Below, one piece after another: positions 17,997-26,073 of a DNA stretch of 64,000 bases. Numbering within the stretch: the first letter of the stretch is position 1; each line of letters begins with the position of its first letter. Source of the stretch: Bacillus alkalisoli (GTDB lineage Bacteria > Bacillota > Bacilli > Bacillales > Bacillaceae_I). The translations under genes and the position numbers were made by a program. Where the stretch lies: NCBI RefSeq assembly GCF_002797415.1, contig NZ_KZ454944.1:3118665-3182664 (forward strand). Reading direction: 5' to 3'. The notes under the pieces were generated by a model. That model had not been told where the DNA came from. It made no database searches and saw nothing but the letters and a program-made list of their open reading frames with translations.

Positions 17997-18257
17997 CTAT
18001 TCAGGTTTGTTCGGTATTACCAGGTTAAGTAATTCAGCATTATCTTTAAAATTGTAATAAACTTTCTCCGTCTCTAAGTCAAAATGTCCGTATTCTTCCT
18101 CAACATATTTATTAATTGCTTTATTTGCCAAGTAAGAGGAAACTGGGTTGCCGACAAACGCATTTGTTACAAATAATATGATGCCAATTAAGGCGATCCC
18201 GACTACTCCTGCTGCTACTTTAGAAGCTCTTTTTAGACTTGTATTCATTTTTCTCAT
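17997..18257 (-). CDS. Small membrane protein, probably C-terminally truncated
   Basis: 86 residues: one membrane segment (about 13-34), then AFVGNPVSSYLANKAINKY and a short soluble part ending NFKDNAELLNL. From memory, homologous Bacillus proteins of the YfjD kind continue well beyond NFKD, so the C-terminus appears lost, consistent with decay of the whole locus. The start overlaps (ATGA) the end of the broken frame upstream. The function is unknown. Confidence 0.5.
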   Translation of the reverse strand: MRKMNTSLKRASKVAAGVVGIALIGIILFVTNAFVGNPVSSYLANKAINKYVEEEYGHFDLETEKVYYNFKDNAELLNLVIPNKPE

Positions 18258-18721
18258 CTCTCTTTCTTAAATGCATATTTTAGTAACTTTCCAATCACAA
18301 TTCCTACAGCAACCAAGACTGTATAAATCAAACTGTAAACTATAACCTTCAATTCTTAATTGAACGATTTTTTGCGTTCGTTCATCTTTTTCTTGTAGCA
18401 ATTGTTTTATTCGATTTATCGTTTCTTTTGTATTAAAACTTTCAGAAAGATTTTCTGTTACATATAGTCCAAGTAGGTCATTAAATTGTACTGCGTATTT
18501 TTCTTTTCTTAATCTTTGCAACCATGTATTTCTGGCAATGGAGAAAAGCCACGTTTTCACCGATGAGTGACCTTTAAAGCTGTGAATAGAAGTTATGGCA
18601 CTCACAAATGTATCCGACAATATATCTTCTGAAAGGGTAGGATTATGGGTTAGAGAAAGAAGATGAGATGTTGATACACATCTTGCTTATATTGAATATA
18701 CAGATCCTCAATTTCTTTCAT
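18254..18721 (-). pseudogene. Decayed ECF sigma factor fused to the remnant of a membrane partner
   Basis: ATG at 18721 follows AAAGGAGGT and begins an ECF sigma protein (EDLYIQYKQDVYQHL). A frameshift at about 18655 moves the frame, after which LSDTFVSAITS and VKTWLFSIARNTWLQRLRKEK continue region 2. Region 4 breaks off after RIEGYS. From about 18330 another frame encodes a membrane helix (VLVAVGIVIGKLLKYAF) that stops at 18254 and overlaps the next start. The likely history is a 5' indel plus a deletion joining the sigma gene to the tail of an adjacent membrane gene, perhaps its anti-sigma. Confidence 0.75.
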
Positions 18722-18813
18722 TCTGTACCTCCTTTCAGTAATTAGTTACATTTATCTGCGATTCGTTACATGTATTTATAAAAAATTTATTTTTATAGTC
18801 TTCGTTAAACGCC

Positions 18814-19002
18814 GCTGTTGATTTCCGCGCAAGTCTCCGCTTTCCGCGGGCGAGTCGGGAGCCTCCTCGGCGCAAGCGCCTGTGGGGTCTCCCGGCCCTC
18901 GCTTCTCCCGCAGGACAAGGAAGGCTACGGCAGCGGTACATCGCACGAAGAAAATGCGGTAGCATTTTCGAGGAGTCTCCAAATTGCGCGGAAATCAACA
19001 GC
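18814..19002. mobile_element. GC-rich MITE-like element with 19-bp terminal inverted repeats
   Basis: GCTGTTGATTTCCGCGCAA at 18814-18832 is repeated as an exact reverse complement at 18984-19002. The 189-bp body is far richer in G+C than its surroundings and contains nested palindromes such as GGCGCAAGCGCC. It codes for nothing that I trust. It matches my recollection of a GC-rich palindromic repeat dispersed in many Bacillaceae genomes. No clear target duplication was found. The remainder of 18722-19215 holds the sigma promoter region and modA leader, with no gene. Confidence 0.75.
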
Positions 19003-19215
19003 TATATAGAAAAACTAAAATACATTAGACATTGTGAAAAACAAATTTTGCATTATTAATTTCATGTACATAATTGTAATCCTTTTCCAATGCTATATGT
19101 GTGTAAAGAATATGAACAAAATTTTTCTGGTGCTTGAAGTGTGACATTCATCACAGTTCGGGATGTTATTTAAATTTATACTTTAAGTATCACCATTGGG
19201 GCAGGAGAGATTTTA

Positions 19216-19998
19216 ATGAAATTAAAACATACAGTAGTGATTCTATTACTTTCTATTTTTATATCTATTGCAGCTTGCAGTTCGAATGGTTCTAATGAAA
19301 CAAATGGTAAAGAGTTAAAGATTGCAGCTGCTTCTGATTTATCACTAGCTTTCAAAGAAATTGGGAAACTTTTTGAAGAAGAGACAGGTGCCAAAGTTAC
19401 CTTTTCTTTTGGTTCCACTGGACAGTTAGCGGATCAAATAGAGCACGGGGCGCCATTTGATGTGTTCGCTGCTGCCAATATTCAGTTTGTAGACTATTTA
19501 AAAGAAAAAGAGTTAATAATCCGTGAAACACAAACTACCTATGCTTTTGGGCGAATTGGAATTGCAACGAAATTAGATAACGACATGAACATTAAAACAC
19601 TTCATGATTTATTGAAACCCGAGGTAAAAAAAATCGCCATCGCTAATCCTGACCATGCTCCTTACGGTTTAGCTGCTAAGCAGGCGCTTGAGACAACTGG
19701 AATATGGGAGCAACTAGAGTGCAAGCTAGTTTATGGTCGTAATATTTCTGATACACTAGCTTACATGGAAACTGGCAATGTAGAAGCAAGCATTGTCGCA
19801 TTATCTCTTTTTAATGAAGAAAAAATGAGCTTTCATCTTATCGATGAACCGTTACATGCACCACTTGAGCAGTCTATAGCTGTTATTGGAAGGACTTCCG
19901 AATATCATCTTGCAAATGAGTTTATTCAATTTATTAAAGGGCCAGTTGGGAAGCCAGTCATGGAGCGGTACGGATTCATAGTTCCGGAGGGAAAGTAA
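19216..19998 (+). CDS. modA: Molybdate-binding lipoprotein of an ABC importer
   Basis: 260 residues. A signal peptide ends in the lipobox IAAC (Cys21), so it is a surface lipoprotein. The mature part is a ModA-type periplasmic-binding fold (AAASDLSLAFKEIGKLFEEE, FGSTGQLADQIEHGAPFDVF), which captures molybdate or tungstate. GGAGAG precedes the ATG. It is the first gene of modABC, and modB follows directly after its stop. No molybdenum-cofactor genes and no recognisable Moco riboswitch lie nearby. Confidence 0.93.
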   Translation: MKLKHTVVILLLSIFISIAACSSNGSNETNGKELKIAAASDLSLAFKEIGKLFEEETGAKVTFSFGSTGQLADQIEHGAPFDVFAAANIQFVDYLKEKELIIRETQTTYAFGRIGIATKLDNDMNIKTLHDLLKPEVKKIAIANPDHAPYGLAAKQALETTGIWEQLECKLVYGRNISDTLAYMETGNVEASIVALSLFNEEKMSFHLIDEPLHAPLEQSIAVIGRTSEYHLANEFIQFIKGPVGKPVMERYGFIVPEGK

Positions 19999-20670
19999 AT
20001 GATTGGTGACATTAATCTTTTTCCTTTAATGCTTTCGTTTAGAGTTGCCATTACGGCAACCATACTCGCATTTATTATTGGTATCCCCATCGCCTACTAC
20101 TTAAATAAATCAAATAGCAGACTAGCAGATTTAGTGGACACCCTTATCACTTTACCTATCGTTTTACCTCCGACTGTTTTAGGTTATTATTTGCTAGTTT
20201 TATTGGGAAGACAAAGCAGTATTGGGAAGTTTTTAGAAGAAACATTTGATATAACAATTGTGTTTACTCCAACGGGAGCTGTTATCGCCGCATTAATTGT
20301 TTCCATTCCTTTTCTAATAAAGTCAGCCCGTTCTGCATTTGCAGGAGTTGACCCAACGTTATTAAACGCTGCAAGAGTGTTAGGGCGTTCAGAGTTTAAT
20401 ATCTTTTTAACAATTGTCATGCCATTAGCTTGGCGAGGAGTTGCTGCTGGTATTACACTTGCCTTTGCAAGAGCCCTTGGAGATTTTGGCGCAACACTTA
20501 TGGTTGCTGGAAGCATACCAAACGAAACGATGACAATGCCGATAGCCATATACGATGCATTACTGGCAGGAAATCGTGAGTTAGCTAATATCCTTGTTTT
20601 TATTATGACAGCTGTTTCCTTAAGTGTTTTATACATTATTAATAGACTTGAAAAAAAAGTGACTAGGTGA
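19999..20670 (+). CDS. modB: Molybdate ABC transporter permease
   Basis: 223 residues with five or six membrane segments and the ModB-type EAA loop (AARVLGRSEFNIFLTIVMPLAWRG). FARALGDFGATLMVAGSIP is a hallmark of ModB/CysT permeases. Its ATG follows the modA stop immediately, with GGAGGGA inside the end of modA, so translation is coupled. It forms the channel with the ModC ATPase. Confidence 0.93.
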   Translation: MIGDINLFPLMLSFRVAITATILAFIIGIPIAYYLNKSNSRLADLVDTLITLPIVLPPTVLGYYLLVLLGRQSSIGKFLEETFDITIVFTPTGAVIAALIVSIPFLIKSARSAFAGVDPTLLNAARVLGRSEFNIFLTIVMPLAWRGVAAGITLAFARALGDFGATLMVAGSIPNETMTMPIAIYDALLAGNRELANILVFIMTAVSLSVLYIINRLEKKVTR

Positions 20671-20675
20671 TTGTT

Positions 20676-21725
20676 ATGCTGAAACTAACTATTTCAAAAA
20701 AATTAAATACGTTCCAATTAAATGCTTCTTTCCAAGTTAGTTCAGGTATTACAGGTATTATCGGCCCATCTGGTTGTGGGAAGAGTGTCACATTACAAAG
20801 TATAGCCGGTCTTATATCTCCTGATAAAGGAGAGATTATCATCAATGAAAAGCCAGTTTTTCAATCCGCAAACCGACTTAATGAGAAACCAAAGGATAGA
20901 AAAATCGGTTATGTTTTTCAAAACTACGCGCTCTTTCCTCACCTTACAGTAGAAAAAAATATCGAGTATGGATTAAAAGGTATAAATTCAATTGAGAAAA
21001 AGAAAAAAGTAGCAGACATCATGGAGAAAGTTCAATTAGGTGGTTATGAGAATCACTATCCAAGCCAATTATCAGGGGGACAGCAACAAAGAGTTGCACT
21101 TGCTAGAACGTTAGTAACTGAACCTGAATTACTTTTATTAGACGAGCCATTTTCTGCCCTAGATAGCCAAGTGAAACATACGCTTGAACAAGAACTTCTC
21201 TACCTTATAAAATCTAATTTTTCTGGAACTGTTCTTCTAGTCACACACGATATGGAAGAAGCATATCGTCTCTGTGACAATATTATTTTAATGGATAACG
21301 GAAGCATTATTCAGGTTGGGAAAAAAGACGAGGTGTTTAAAAAACCTAGAACAGTAGAGAGTGCTAAGATAATTGGTTGTGAAAATATTTTAAAGATAGA
21401 TTCGTTTAAAGATGGTAGTACTTATATTGAGTGTGTAGTCAATAACATCCTATTAAAAGTTAGTAAAGTGAAAAAAGCTGATTATCGTTACCTTGGTTTA
21501 TATGCTAACAATATAAAATTTGTAGCAACTGATTATAATGGCACGAATACTTTTCCATACACAATAAGTAGTGTAGTAAGTGGTATACATTACTCACAAG
21601 TTAATTTAATCATAGAAAAAGCATTTACTTTACACGCTAACGTTCCAAACGATCAGTTACAATTAATAGCTAAAGAGGATTGTATGTTATATATCCACCC
21701 GAATGATTTACTCTTGCTAGAATAG
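20676..21725 (+). CDS. modC: Molybdate ABC transporter ATP-binding protein
   Basis: 349 residues. Walker A GPSGCGKS (30-37), signature LSGGQ (132-136) and Walker B LLLLDEP (about 153-159) are intact. The C-terminal 70 residues resemble a TOBE oxyanion-binding domain. ATG at 20676 is chosen with AGGTGAT upstream. GTG at 20667 overlaps the modB stop and is an alternative. It completes the importer. Confidence 0.92.
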   Translation: MLKLTISKKLNTFQLNASFQVSSGITGIIGPSGCGKSVTLQSIAGLISPDKGEIIINEKPVFQSANRLNEKPKDRKIGYVFQNYALFPHLTVEKNIEYGLKGINSIEKKKKVADIMEKVQLGGYENHYPSQLSGGQQQRVALARTLVTEPELLLLDEPFSALDSQVKHTLEQELLYLIKSNFSGTVLLVTHDMEEAYRLCDNIILMDNGSIIQVGKKDEVFKKPRTVESAKIIGCENILKIDSFKDGSTYIECVVNNILLKVSKVKKADYRYLGLYANNIKFVATDYNGTNTFPYTISSVVSGIHYSQVNLIIEKAFTLHANVPNDQLQLIAKEDCMLYIHPNDLLLLE

Positions 21726-21794
21726 ATGAATAGCTTCATTTGATTACCAACGCTCCTTACTATTATAATAAGTACAAAAAACGATTTGTAGGAT

Positions 21795-22355
21795 GTGTTG
21801 AACTTGGAACAAGAAGATATTTGGACTGGCAGTTATTTTGACTTATCTATTGAACTACCTTTAACAACTGACTCTAGAAAGATAAAAGAAGCATTATCCT
21901 CTATCAAGCAGCTTGATAAATTTTCCTTTACTATTTTTGATGATCCTCTTCAAGTTGGAGACGTTCTTTATTTACAAGGAACAGTAGGAGATTATCCGTG
22001 TATGTTATCGGTAATGGTAGTAGAGAATGAGGCCACTTGGTTAGACTTTTCTTTACCAGTTAATTTGTTAGAGACAAAATTTAATGTCGTTTATCCTCTA
22101 ACAGTAGATAACAATACATGGATTAGTAGCATTCACAAATTGTATACCGATTTGGCAACCTCTATTTTTGAGAGGCTTCCTTTTCATATGGCGATAATTG
22201 GAGAGGAAGTTGCAGGGATGACGACATCCACCGAACTTGACGTCGCAACTTTACAGACAATGTCGGCTATATTACCTTTAGAATTACAAAAGAAGTTAGA
22301 CTTAGAGTCAGACGGGGAACTCCTTTCTCATCAGTTAAGGTTTTATCCAAGATAA
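21795..22355 (+). CDS. Conserved cytoplasmic protein of unknown function
   Basis: 186 residues, acidic, with no signal peptide or membrane segment. I do not recognise a domain. Landmarks are LDFSLPVNLLETKF and LDLESDGELLSHQLRFYP. The start could be GTG at 21795 or TTG at 21798 or 21804, because GTAGGAT sits just ahead and the ribosome site is weak. It lies 70 bp after modC with no terminator between, so it may be read with modABC. Confidence 0.6.
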   Translation: MLNLEQEDIWTGSYFDLSIELPLTTDSRKIKEALSSIKQLDKFSFTIFDDPLQVGDVLYLQGTVGDYPCMLSVMVVENEATWLDFSLPVNLLETKFNVVYPLTVDNNTWISSIHKLYTDLATSIFERLPFHMAIIGEEVAGMTTSTELDVATLQTMSAILPLELQKKLDLESDGELLSHQLRFYPR

Positions 22356-22375
22356 TTGGTGAACTCATAAAAACG

Positions 22376-22426
22376 GTAGTGCCCGCTAAAAGTTAGAGTT
22401 ATGTTCTAACTTTTAGCGGGCACTAC
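22376..22426. terminator. Perfect 22-bp hairpin between convergent genes
   Basis: GTAGTGCCCGCTAAAAGTTAGA and its exact complement are separated by 7 nt. On the minus strand the stem is followed by GTTTTTA, so it terminates the 22440 gene. It probably also stops readthrough from the plus strand. Confidence 0.85.
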
Positions 22427-22439
22427 TTGTGAATATATC

Positions 22440-22742
22440 TTATAATCCTAACCTTTCCAACAACCAATCTTGTAGGTCATCTTTTGTGTCATTCCCAATT
22501 TTCAGCGTGCCTAGTACAACCCCTTTACCAATCAGCTGAATTTCCGGCACCGCAACTTCTTTCGTTATATTCACACTATATACCACTGTTTCTATATGTC
22601 GGATTGGAATCCGATTAATATTGATAACACCTTCACTAACTAAATAACCATCCTCTGTAAGTTCAACTTTATTTTTGTTCCATGAAAACTCATTGTCATT
22701 AATTATCTTCTTTTTTGTGTTTTTCGGACTAAATAAACCCAT
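22440..22742 (-). CDS. Small cytoplasmic protein of unknown function
   Basis: 100 residues. ATG at 22742 (AAGGGGTGA upstream) is preferred to the longer frame from 22778. The strand-rich sequence, with GYLVSEGVININRIPIRHIE followed by a terminal LQDWLLERLGL helix, resembles the bacterial PH-like fold. This is a shape argument only. It is monocistronic. Confidence 0.6.
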   Translation of the reverse strand: MGLFSPKNTKKKIINDNEFSWNKNKVELTEDGYLVSEGVININRIPIRHIETVVYSVNITKEVAVPEIQLIGKGVVLGTLKIGNDTKDDLQDWLLERLGL

Positions 22743-22874
22743 TGTTGAATCACCCCTTATATTACAATATTGTAACAAACTATCTAATTATTTTGAAATA
22801 TAATGATGGAAAGTTTTTCAAAATGTTATATGTGTTATAATATATATACATGATTAAATAAGGAGGCCAAAGAA

Positions 22875-23438
22875 ATGAGTCTTCCACAAAGTAAAAAAGT
22901 ATCCTTACAAGAATTTTATTTACAAAGAGAACGGACTGAAGAACTGTTAGAATATATTGATGGGTTTATCTTTATGAGTCCTTCCCCATCTACGAAACAC
23001 CAACGTATATCAGGCAAGCTACATGCAAAGTTATTCTCTCACCTTAATGGTTCTGGATGTGAAGTGTTTAGCGCTCCTTACGATATTGAGCTTCAGAGAG
23101 AAAAGGTGGAAGGAACAAAAATTGTCATCCCTGACTTATCCGTCATCTGTGAAAAAGAGGGATTTCAAGAAAATAAGTATGTAGGGGTTCCTTCTGTAAT
23201 CATTGAGATTTTGTCTCCATCCAATCAGTCTCATGATTTAGTTACAAAGTTAAACATTTACATGCAATATGGAGTAAAAGAATATTGGATCGTTAATCCA
23301 ATGTTAAATGCTGTTCAAATATATGCTTTAGACACAGAAGGTAATTATCAACAAATTAGTATACTTAAAGAAAAAGGAACCATTCATTCTTCACTTTTAA
23401 ATGATTTTAAAGTGGAGCTTGATGAACTTTTTACGTAA
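22875..23438 (+). CDS. Uma2-family (DUF820) putative endonuclease
   Basis: 187 residues. The PD-(D/E)xK pattern of Uma2 proteins is visible: PDLSVICE (about residue 94), VIIEILSPSN (about 114) and KLNIYMQYGVKEYWIVNP (about 129-146), with Glu and Lys in the expected places. Uma2 proteins are abundant in cyanobacteria and less common in Bacillus. Their substrate is unknown. AAGGAGG lies ahead of the ATG. It is a single gene closed by its own terminator. Confidence 0.85.
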   Translation: MSLPQSKKVSLQEFYLQRERTEELLEYIDGFIFMSPSPSTKHQRISGKLHAKLFSHLNGSGCEVFSAPYDIELQREKVEGTKIVIPDLSVICEKEGFQENKYVGVPSVIIEILSPSNQSHDLVTKLNIYMQYGVKEYWIVNPMLNAVQIYALDTEGNYQQISILKEKGTIHSSLLNDFKVELDELFT

Positions 23439-23464
23439 GTTGGTCTTAAATGACCAGCTTTTTT
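23437..23464 (+). terminator. Terminator of the Uma2 gene
   Basis: AAGTTGGTC pairs with GACCAGCTT (one G-T pair) across a 6-nt loop and runs into T6. The stem begins within the stop codon. Confidence 0.85.
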
Positions 23465-23499
23465 ATGTGCCCTTTTTTAAAATATAGTAAATTAGTTAG

Positions 23500-23664
23500 T
23501 TACGAAAGTAAGTATAGCTTGTAAGGCAAAAGCAAAAAAGTTGTAATAATAACATCCATAGCTATTTTCTTCTTTTCTCTTCGTTTATATTTATTATCAA
23601 AAAAATATCTCAAACAGTAAAATATTGTAAAAACAGTTAGTAACTCCAAGATAGATAGTTTCAT
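23500..23664 (-). CDS. 54-residue two-helix membrane protein
   Basis: ATG at 23664 follows AGAGGA with 5-nt spacing and opens a 54-codon frame ending at TAA 23500. The product has two hydrophobic stretches flanking a basic KYKRREKKK hinge. It begins 23 bp after the stop of the secreted-protein gene at 23688 and is probably cotranscribed with it. No family was recognised. Confidence 0.55.
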   Translation of the reverse strand: MKLSILELLTVFTIFYCLRYFFDNKYKRREKKKIAMDVIITTFLLLPYKLYLLS

Positions 23665-23687
23665 GAAATTCCTCTTTCTTCTATTGA

Positions 23688-24044
23688 TTAAAATAAGTTT
23701 TTCTTTAAACCGTCAAACCTAGTAAACTCTTCCTCATGCTTAACATATATTTCATAATCACTGGAATGCTTGTTTCGATGTCTTTTTATGATGATATTGA
23801 TGTCTCTAGTTTTCAGTTGAAATAAATTTCCACCAATATACTCTACTTCTATACTCTCGTTGTAAAAGTCTTTATCAAAATCAAAAGATTCATCAAATTC
23901 ATCTTTAGCTAATTCAAAAAAAATTGGAGCAAGTCCTTTTATCTCTTTCTCTGTTTTATAACTATGGTATAACTCTTTTGGATTCATGAACAAAGCTACT
24001 ATTATTACTCCTACAACTAGAAGGTATACTAAAATTCTCTTCAA
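23688..24044 (-). CDS. Small exported or membrane-anchored protein
   Basis: 118 residues. A hydrophobic N-terminal segment (about 5-21) acts as signal or anchor, followed by an acidic and aromatic soluble part (DEFDESFDFDKDFYNESIEVEY). No lipobox. The function is unknown. GGGGGATTTC lies before the ATG. Confidence 0.6.
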   Translation of the reverse strand: MKRILVYLLVVGVIIVALFMNPKELYHSYKTEKEIKGLAPIFFELAKDEFDESFDFDKDFYNESIEVEYIGGNLFQLKTRDINIIIKRHRNKHSSDYEIYVKHEEEFTRFDGLKKNLF

Positions 24045-24088
24045 ATGAAATCCCCCCTATATAAAGCCACTTTTTCTGACTATAAAAA

Positions 24089-24123
24089 AGAAAGTGCTAA
24101 TCATAAGACGATTAACACCTTCT
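24089..24123 (-). terminator. Terminator after the YcxB-like gene
   Basis: AGAAAGTGCTAATC pairs with GATTAACACCTTCT (12 of 14), and on the minus strand the stem is followed by TTTTTT. It supports the idea that the YcxB-like gene originally ended at about 24138. Confidence 0.75.
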
Positions 24124-24137
24124 AGCGGTTTCACTAT

Positions 24138-24658
24138 TTAATTTTGTTGTAACTTAGACTTTATATAATTCCTTACTTCCTCTTCATTCACAATGTCTCT
24201 TTAGGGAGGATATAGGCACTGACAGAGCTGTTGTATATGTAGAAGAACTTGTCATCTTCTTTAAACTCATTAACTCCTGACCACTTTACTTTCGTTTCCC
24301 CAGAACTAGTTTCTTCTGAAAAGCCATCTTCGTTTAAACTAAATACATGATTACCTAGTAAACCTTCATTCTTACCTTCTTTTATCATTTTTTTCACATT
24401 GCGAATTACGTGACTATAAAAATACTTTGGATAGAATAAAATCCAAACAATACTTAATATGAAAAAAGGAATAAACATAGCTAAGAATGGCACATCAAGT
24501 ATGACTGAAAATACATACGAAAAGCCTAGAAAGAAAAGCGGTGAAACAAATCGTTGTAACATTAATGATTTTTTTGCAGTTTGTGAGTTTTGTAGATGAA
24601 AAAGATTAAAATGTAAAAAGTCATCTTCTGTTAGGTTATATCGTATGTCCATATTCAT
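24138..24658 (-). pseudogene. YcxB-like membrane protein with a C-terminal frameshift
   Basis: The intact part (156 codons) has two membrane helices (about 36-75) and a YcxB-type C-terminal domain (VKWSGVNEFKEDDKFFYIY, AYILPK). It stops at 24188 right after YILPK. In the next frame the sequence continues DIVNEEEVRNYIKSKLQQN and stops at 24138, matching the usual tail of the family. One missing A in the CCTAAAGAG stretch explains it. The start is probably ATG 24652, with AAGGAAG upstream. It may be a sequencing indel in place of a true lesion. Confidence 0.65.
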
Positions 24659-24775
24659 CTTCCTTTTGTTTTTTACTTTAGTCTCATATATTCTCGCACT
24701 CTATGAAAATTCCTTTATTTTTATTAAAATATGAATAAGGGAGTGTTTGGATACATGGCATGTCCAAGAATGTTA

Positions 24776-25004
24776 CACTTCGGCTCCGATTTCGGTCACT
24801 TCGGCACTTGTTTCAGTCACTTCGGCTCTAGCTTCGGTCACTTCGACTCCGGCTTCGGTCACTTCAGCTCTAGATTCGGTCACTTCGGCTCCGGCTTCGG
24901 TCACTTCGACTCTAGCTTCGGTCACTTCGACTCTAGCTTCGGTCACTTCGACTCTCACTTCAGTTATTTTGACTCCAACTTCAGTCACTTCGGCCCTGGC
25001 CTCG
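24776..25004. repeat. 21-bp minisatellite of about ten units
   Basis: The unit TTCGGTCACTTCGACTCCGGC and its variants repeat with 21-bp period. Because 21 is divisible by 3, long frames stay open: plus strand (24731-25048) gives HFDSSFG-type heptads, and minus strand (24773-24988) gives VEVTEAR-type heptads. No convincing ribosome site supports either. A MNKGVFGY start exists on the plus strand but its first ATG has no spacer-matched site. The 24659-25066 gap holds only this. Confidence 0.85.
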
Positions 25005-25066
25005 TTTCATATATACTTATGATAAAATTACTTACAAAGAATAATTAAATTAGGTGTGATTTCATA

Positions 25067-26005
25067 ATGAGTTTAATCGAAAAAATGTATACGTTCTTCA
25101 TACTATCCTCCGTTATTATCGGAATTGTTATTGGCCAAGTTAGTTTAATACAGTCAAACGCAGAATTTTTCATTGTGCCAATATTAGTCGTAATGCTCTA
25201 TTTTACTTTCCTACAAATTCCATTGGCAGAAATCAAACGTGCTTTTAAAAACACAAAGTTCACCTATACGTCTGTTATCATAAACTTTGTATGGATCCCA
25301 GTATTAGCATGGATATTAGCATCCGTATTTTTAGGCAATACGCCTGCACTCTATATCGGATTTATTATGCTGATGGTAACTCCATGTACAGATTGGTATT
25401 TAATATTTACAGGATTAGCTAGAGGAAATGTTTCTTTATCAACAGCTATCTTACCTTTGAATTTAATCTTACAAGTCCTTTTATTACCTTTCTATTTGCT
25501 CATTTTTGGAGGTATGACAGAGTTCATTAAACTTTCCTTTCTAGTCGAAAGTATTCTGTTTGTTTTATTCCTTCCATTGGCTTTAGCCATAGTAACAAAA
25601 AGAGTCAGCAGACTAAGTAATATCATAGTAAGTAAATTTAGCGTGTTGCCTATTATTTTGTTAAACTTTGCGATTATGGCTATGTTCGCTTCTCAAGGTC
25701 ATTTACTGATCTCCAATATAGATTTAATTTGGAAAATAACAATTCCTATTCTGTTGTTTTTCGTTGTGAATTTCTTTGTTGGCCAAATGGCTGGAAAGCT
25801 TATGAAATTCTCTTATCCAGATAGAACTAGCTTAAGTTTAACTACGTTAGCGAGAAATTCACCAGTCGCTCTAGCAATCGCAATGACAGCATTCCCAGAC
25901 CAACCTCTGATTGCGTTAACATTAGTTATTGGACCTTTGTTGGAATTGCCTATTTTAGCTATCATTACTCAGGTTTTATTATTTTTAAATAAAGGAAGAA
26001 GGTAA
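25067..26005 (+). CDS. Bile acid:Na+ symporter / ACR3-type transporter
   Basis: 312 residues with about ten membrane segments. The TPCTDWYLIFTGLARGN stretch (about residues 105-121) corresponds to the Cys-containing helix of ACR3 arsenite permeases (consensus APCTAMV...), and LARNSPVALAIA fits the second half. A role in arsenite or small organic anion export is likely. No arsR or arsC adjoins it, so the substrate is open. AGGTG lies ahead of the ATG. Confidence 0.75.
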   Translation: MSLIEKMYTFFILSSVIIGIVIGQVSLIQSNAEFFIVPILVVMLYFTFLQIPLAEIKRAFKNTKFTYTSVIINFVWIPVLAWILASVFLGNTPALYIGFIMLMVTPCTDWYLIFTGLARGNVSLSTAILPLNLILQVLLLPFYLLIFGGMTEFIKLSFLVESILFVLFLPLALAIVTKRVSRLSNIIVSKFSVLPIILLNFAIMAMFASQGHLLISNIDLIWKITIPILLFFVVNFFVGQMAGKLMKFSYPDRTSLSLTTLARNSPVALAIAMTAFPDQPLIALTLVIGPLLELPILAIITQVLLFLNKGRR

Positions 26006-26030
26006 CACACTTCTTTTTCTGAAGAAATTT

Positions 26031-26062
26031 GGCGCGGGAAGTAAGCATCCACGCGCCTTTTT
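26031..26062 (+). terminator. Terminator of the ACR3-like gene
   Basis: GGCGCGGG pairs with CC-A-CGCGCC and is followed by T5. Confidence 0.75.
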
Positions 26063-26073
26063 CAAACCAAAGA

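Noticed and set aside
19020-19215. Molybdenum-cofactor riboswitch ahead of modA
   Set aside because: None of the conserved Moco RNA segments could be found in the leader.
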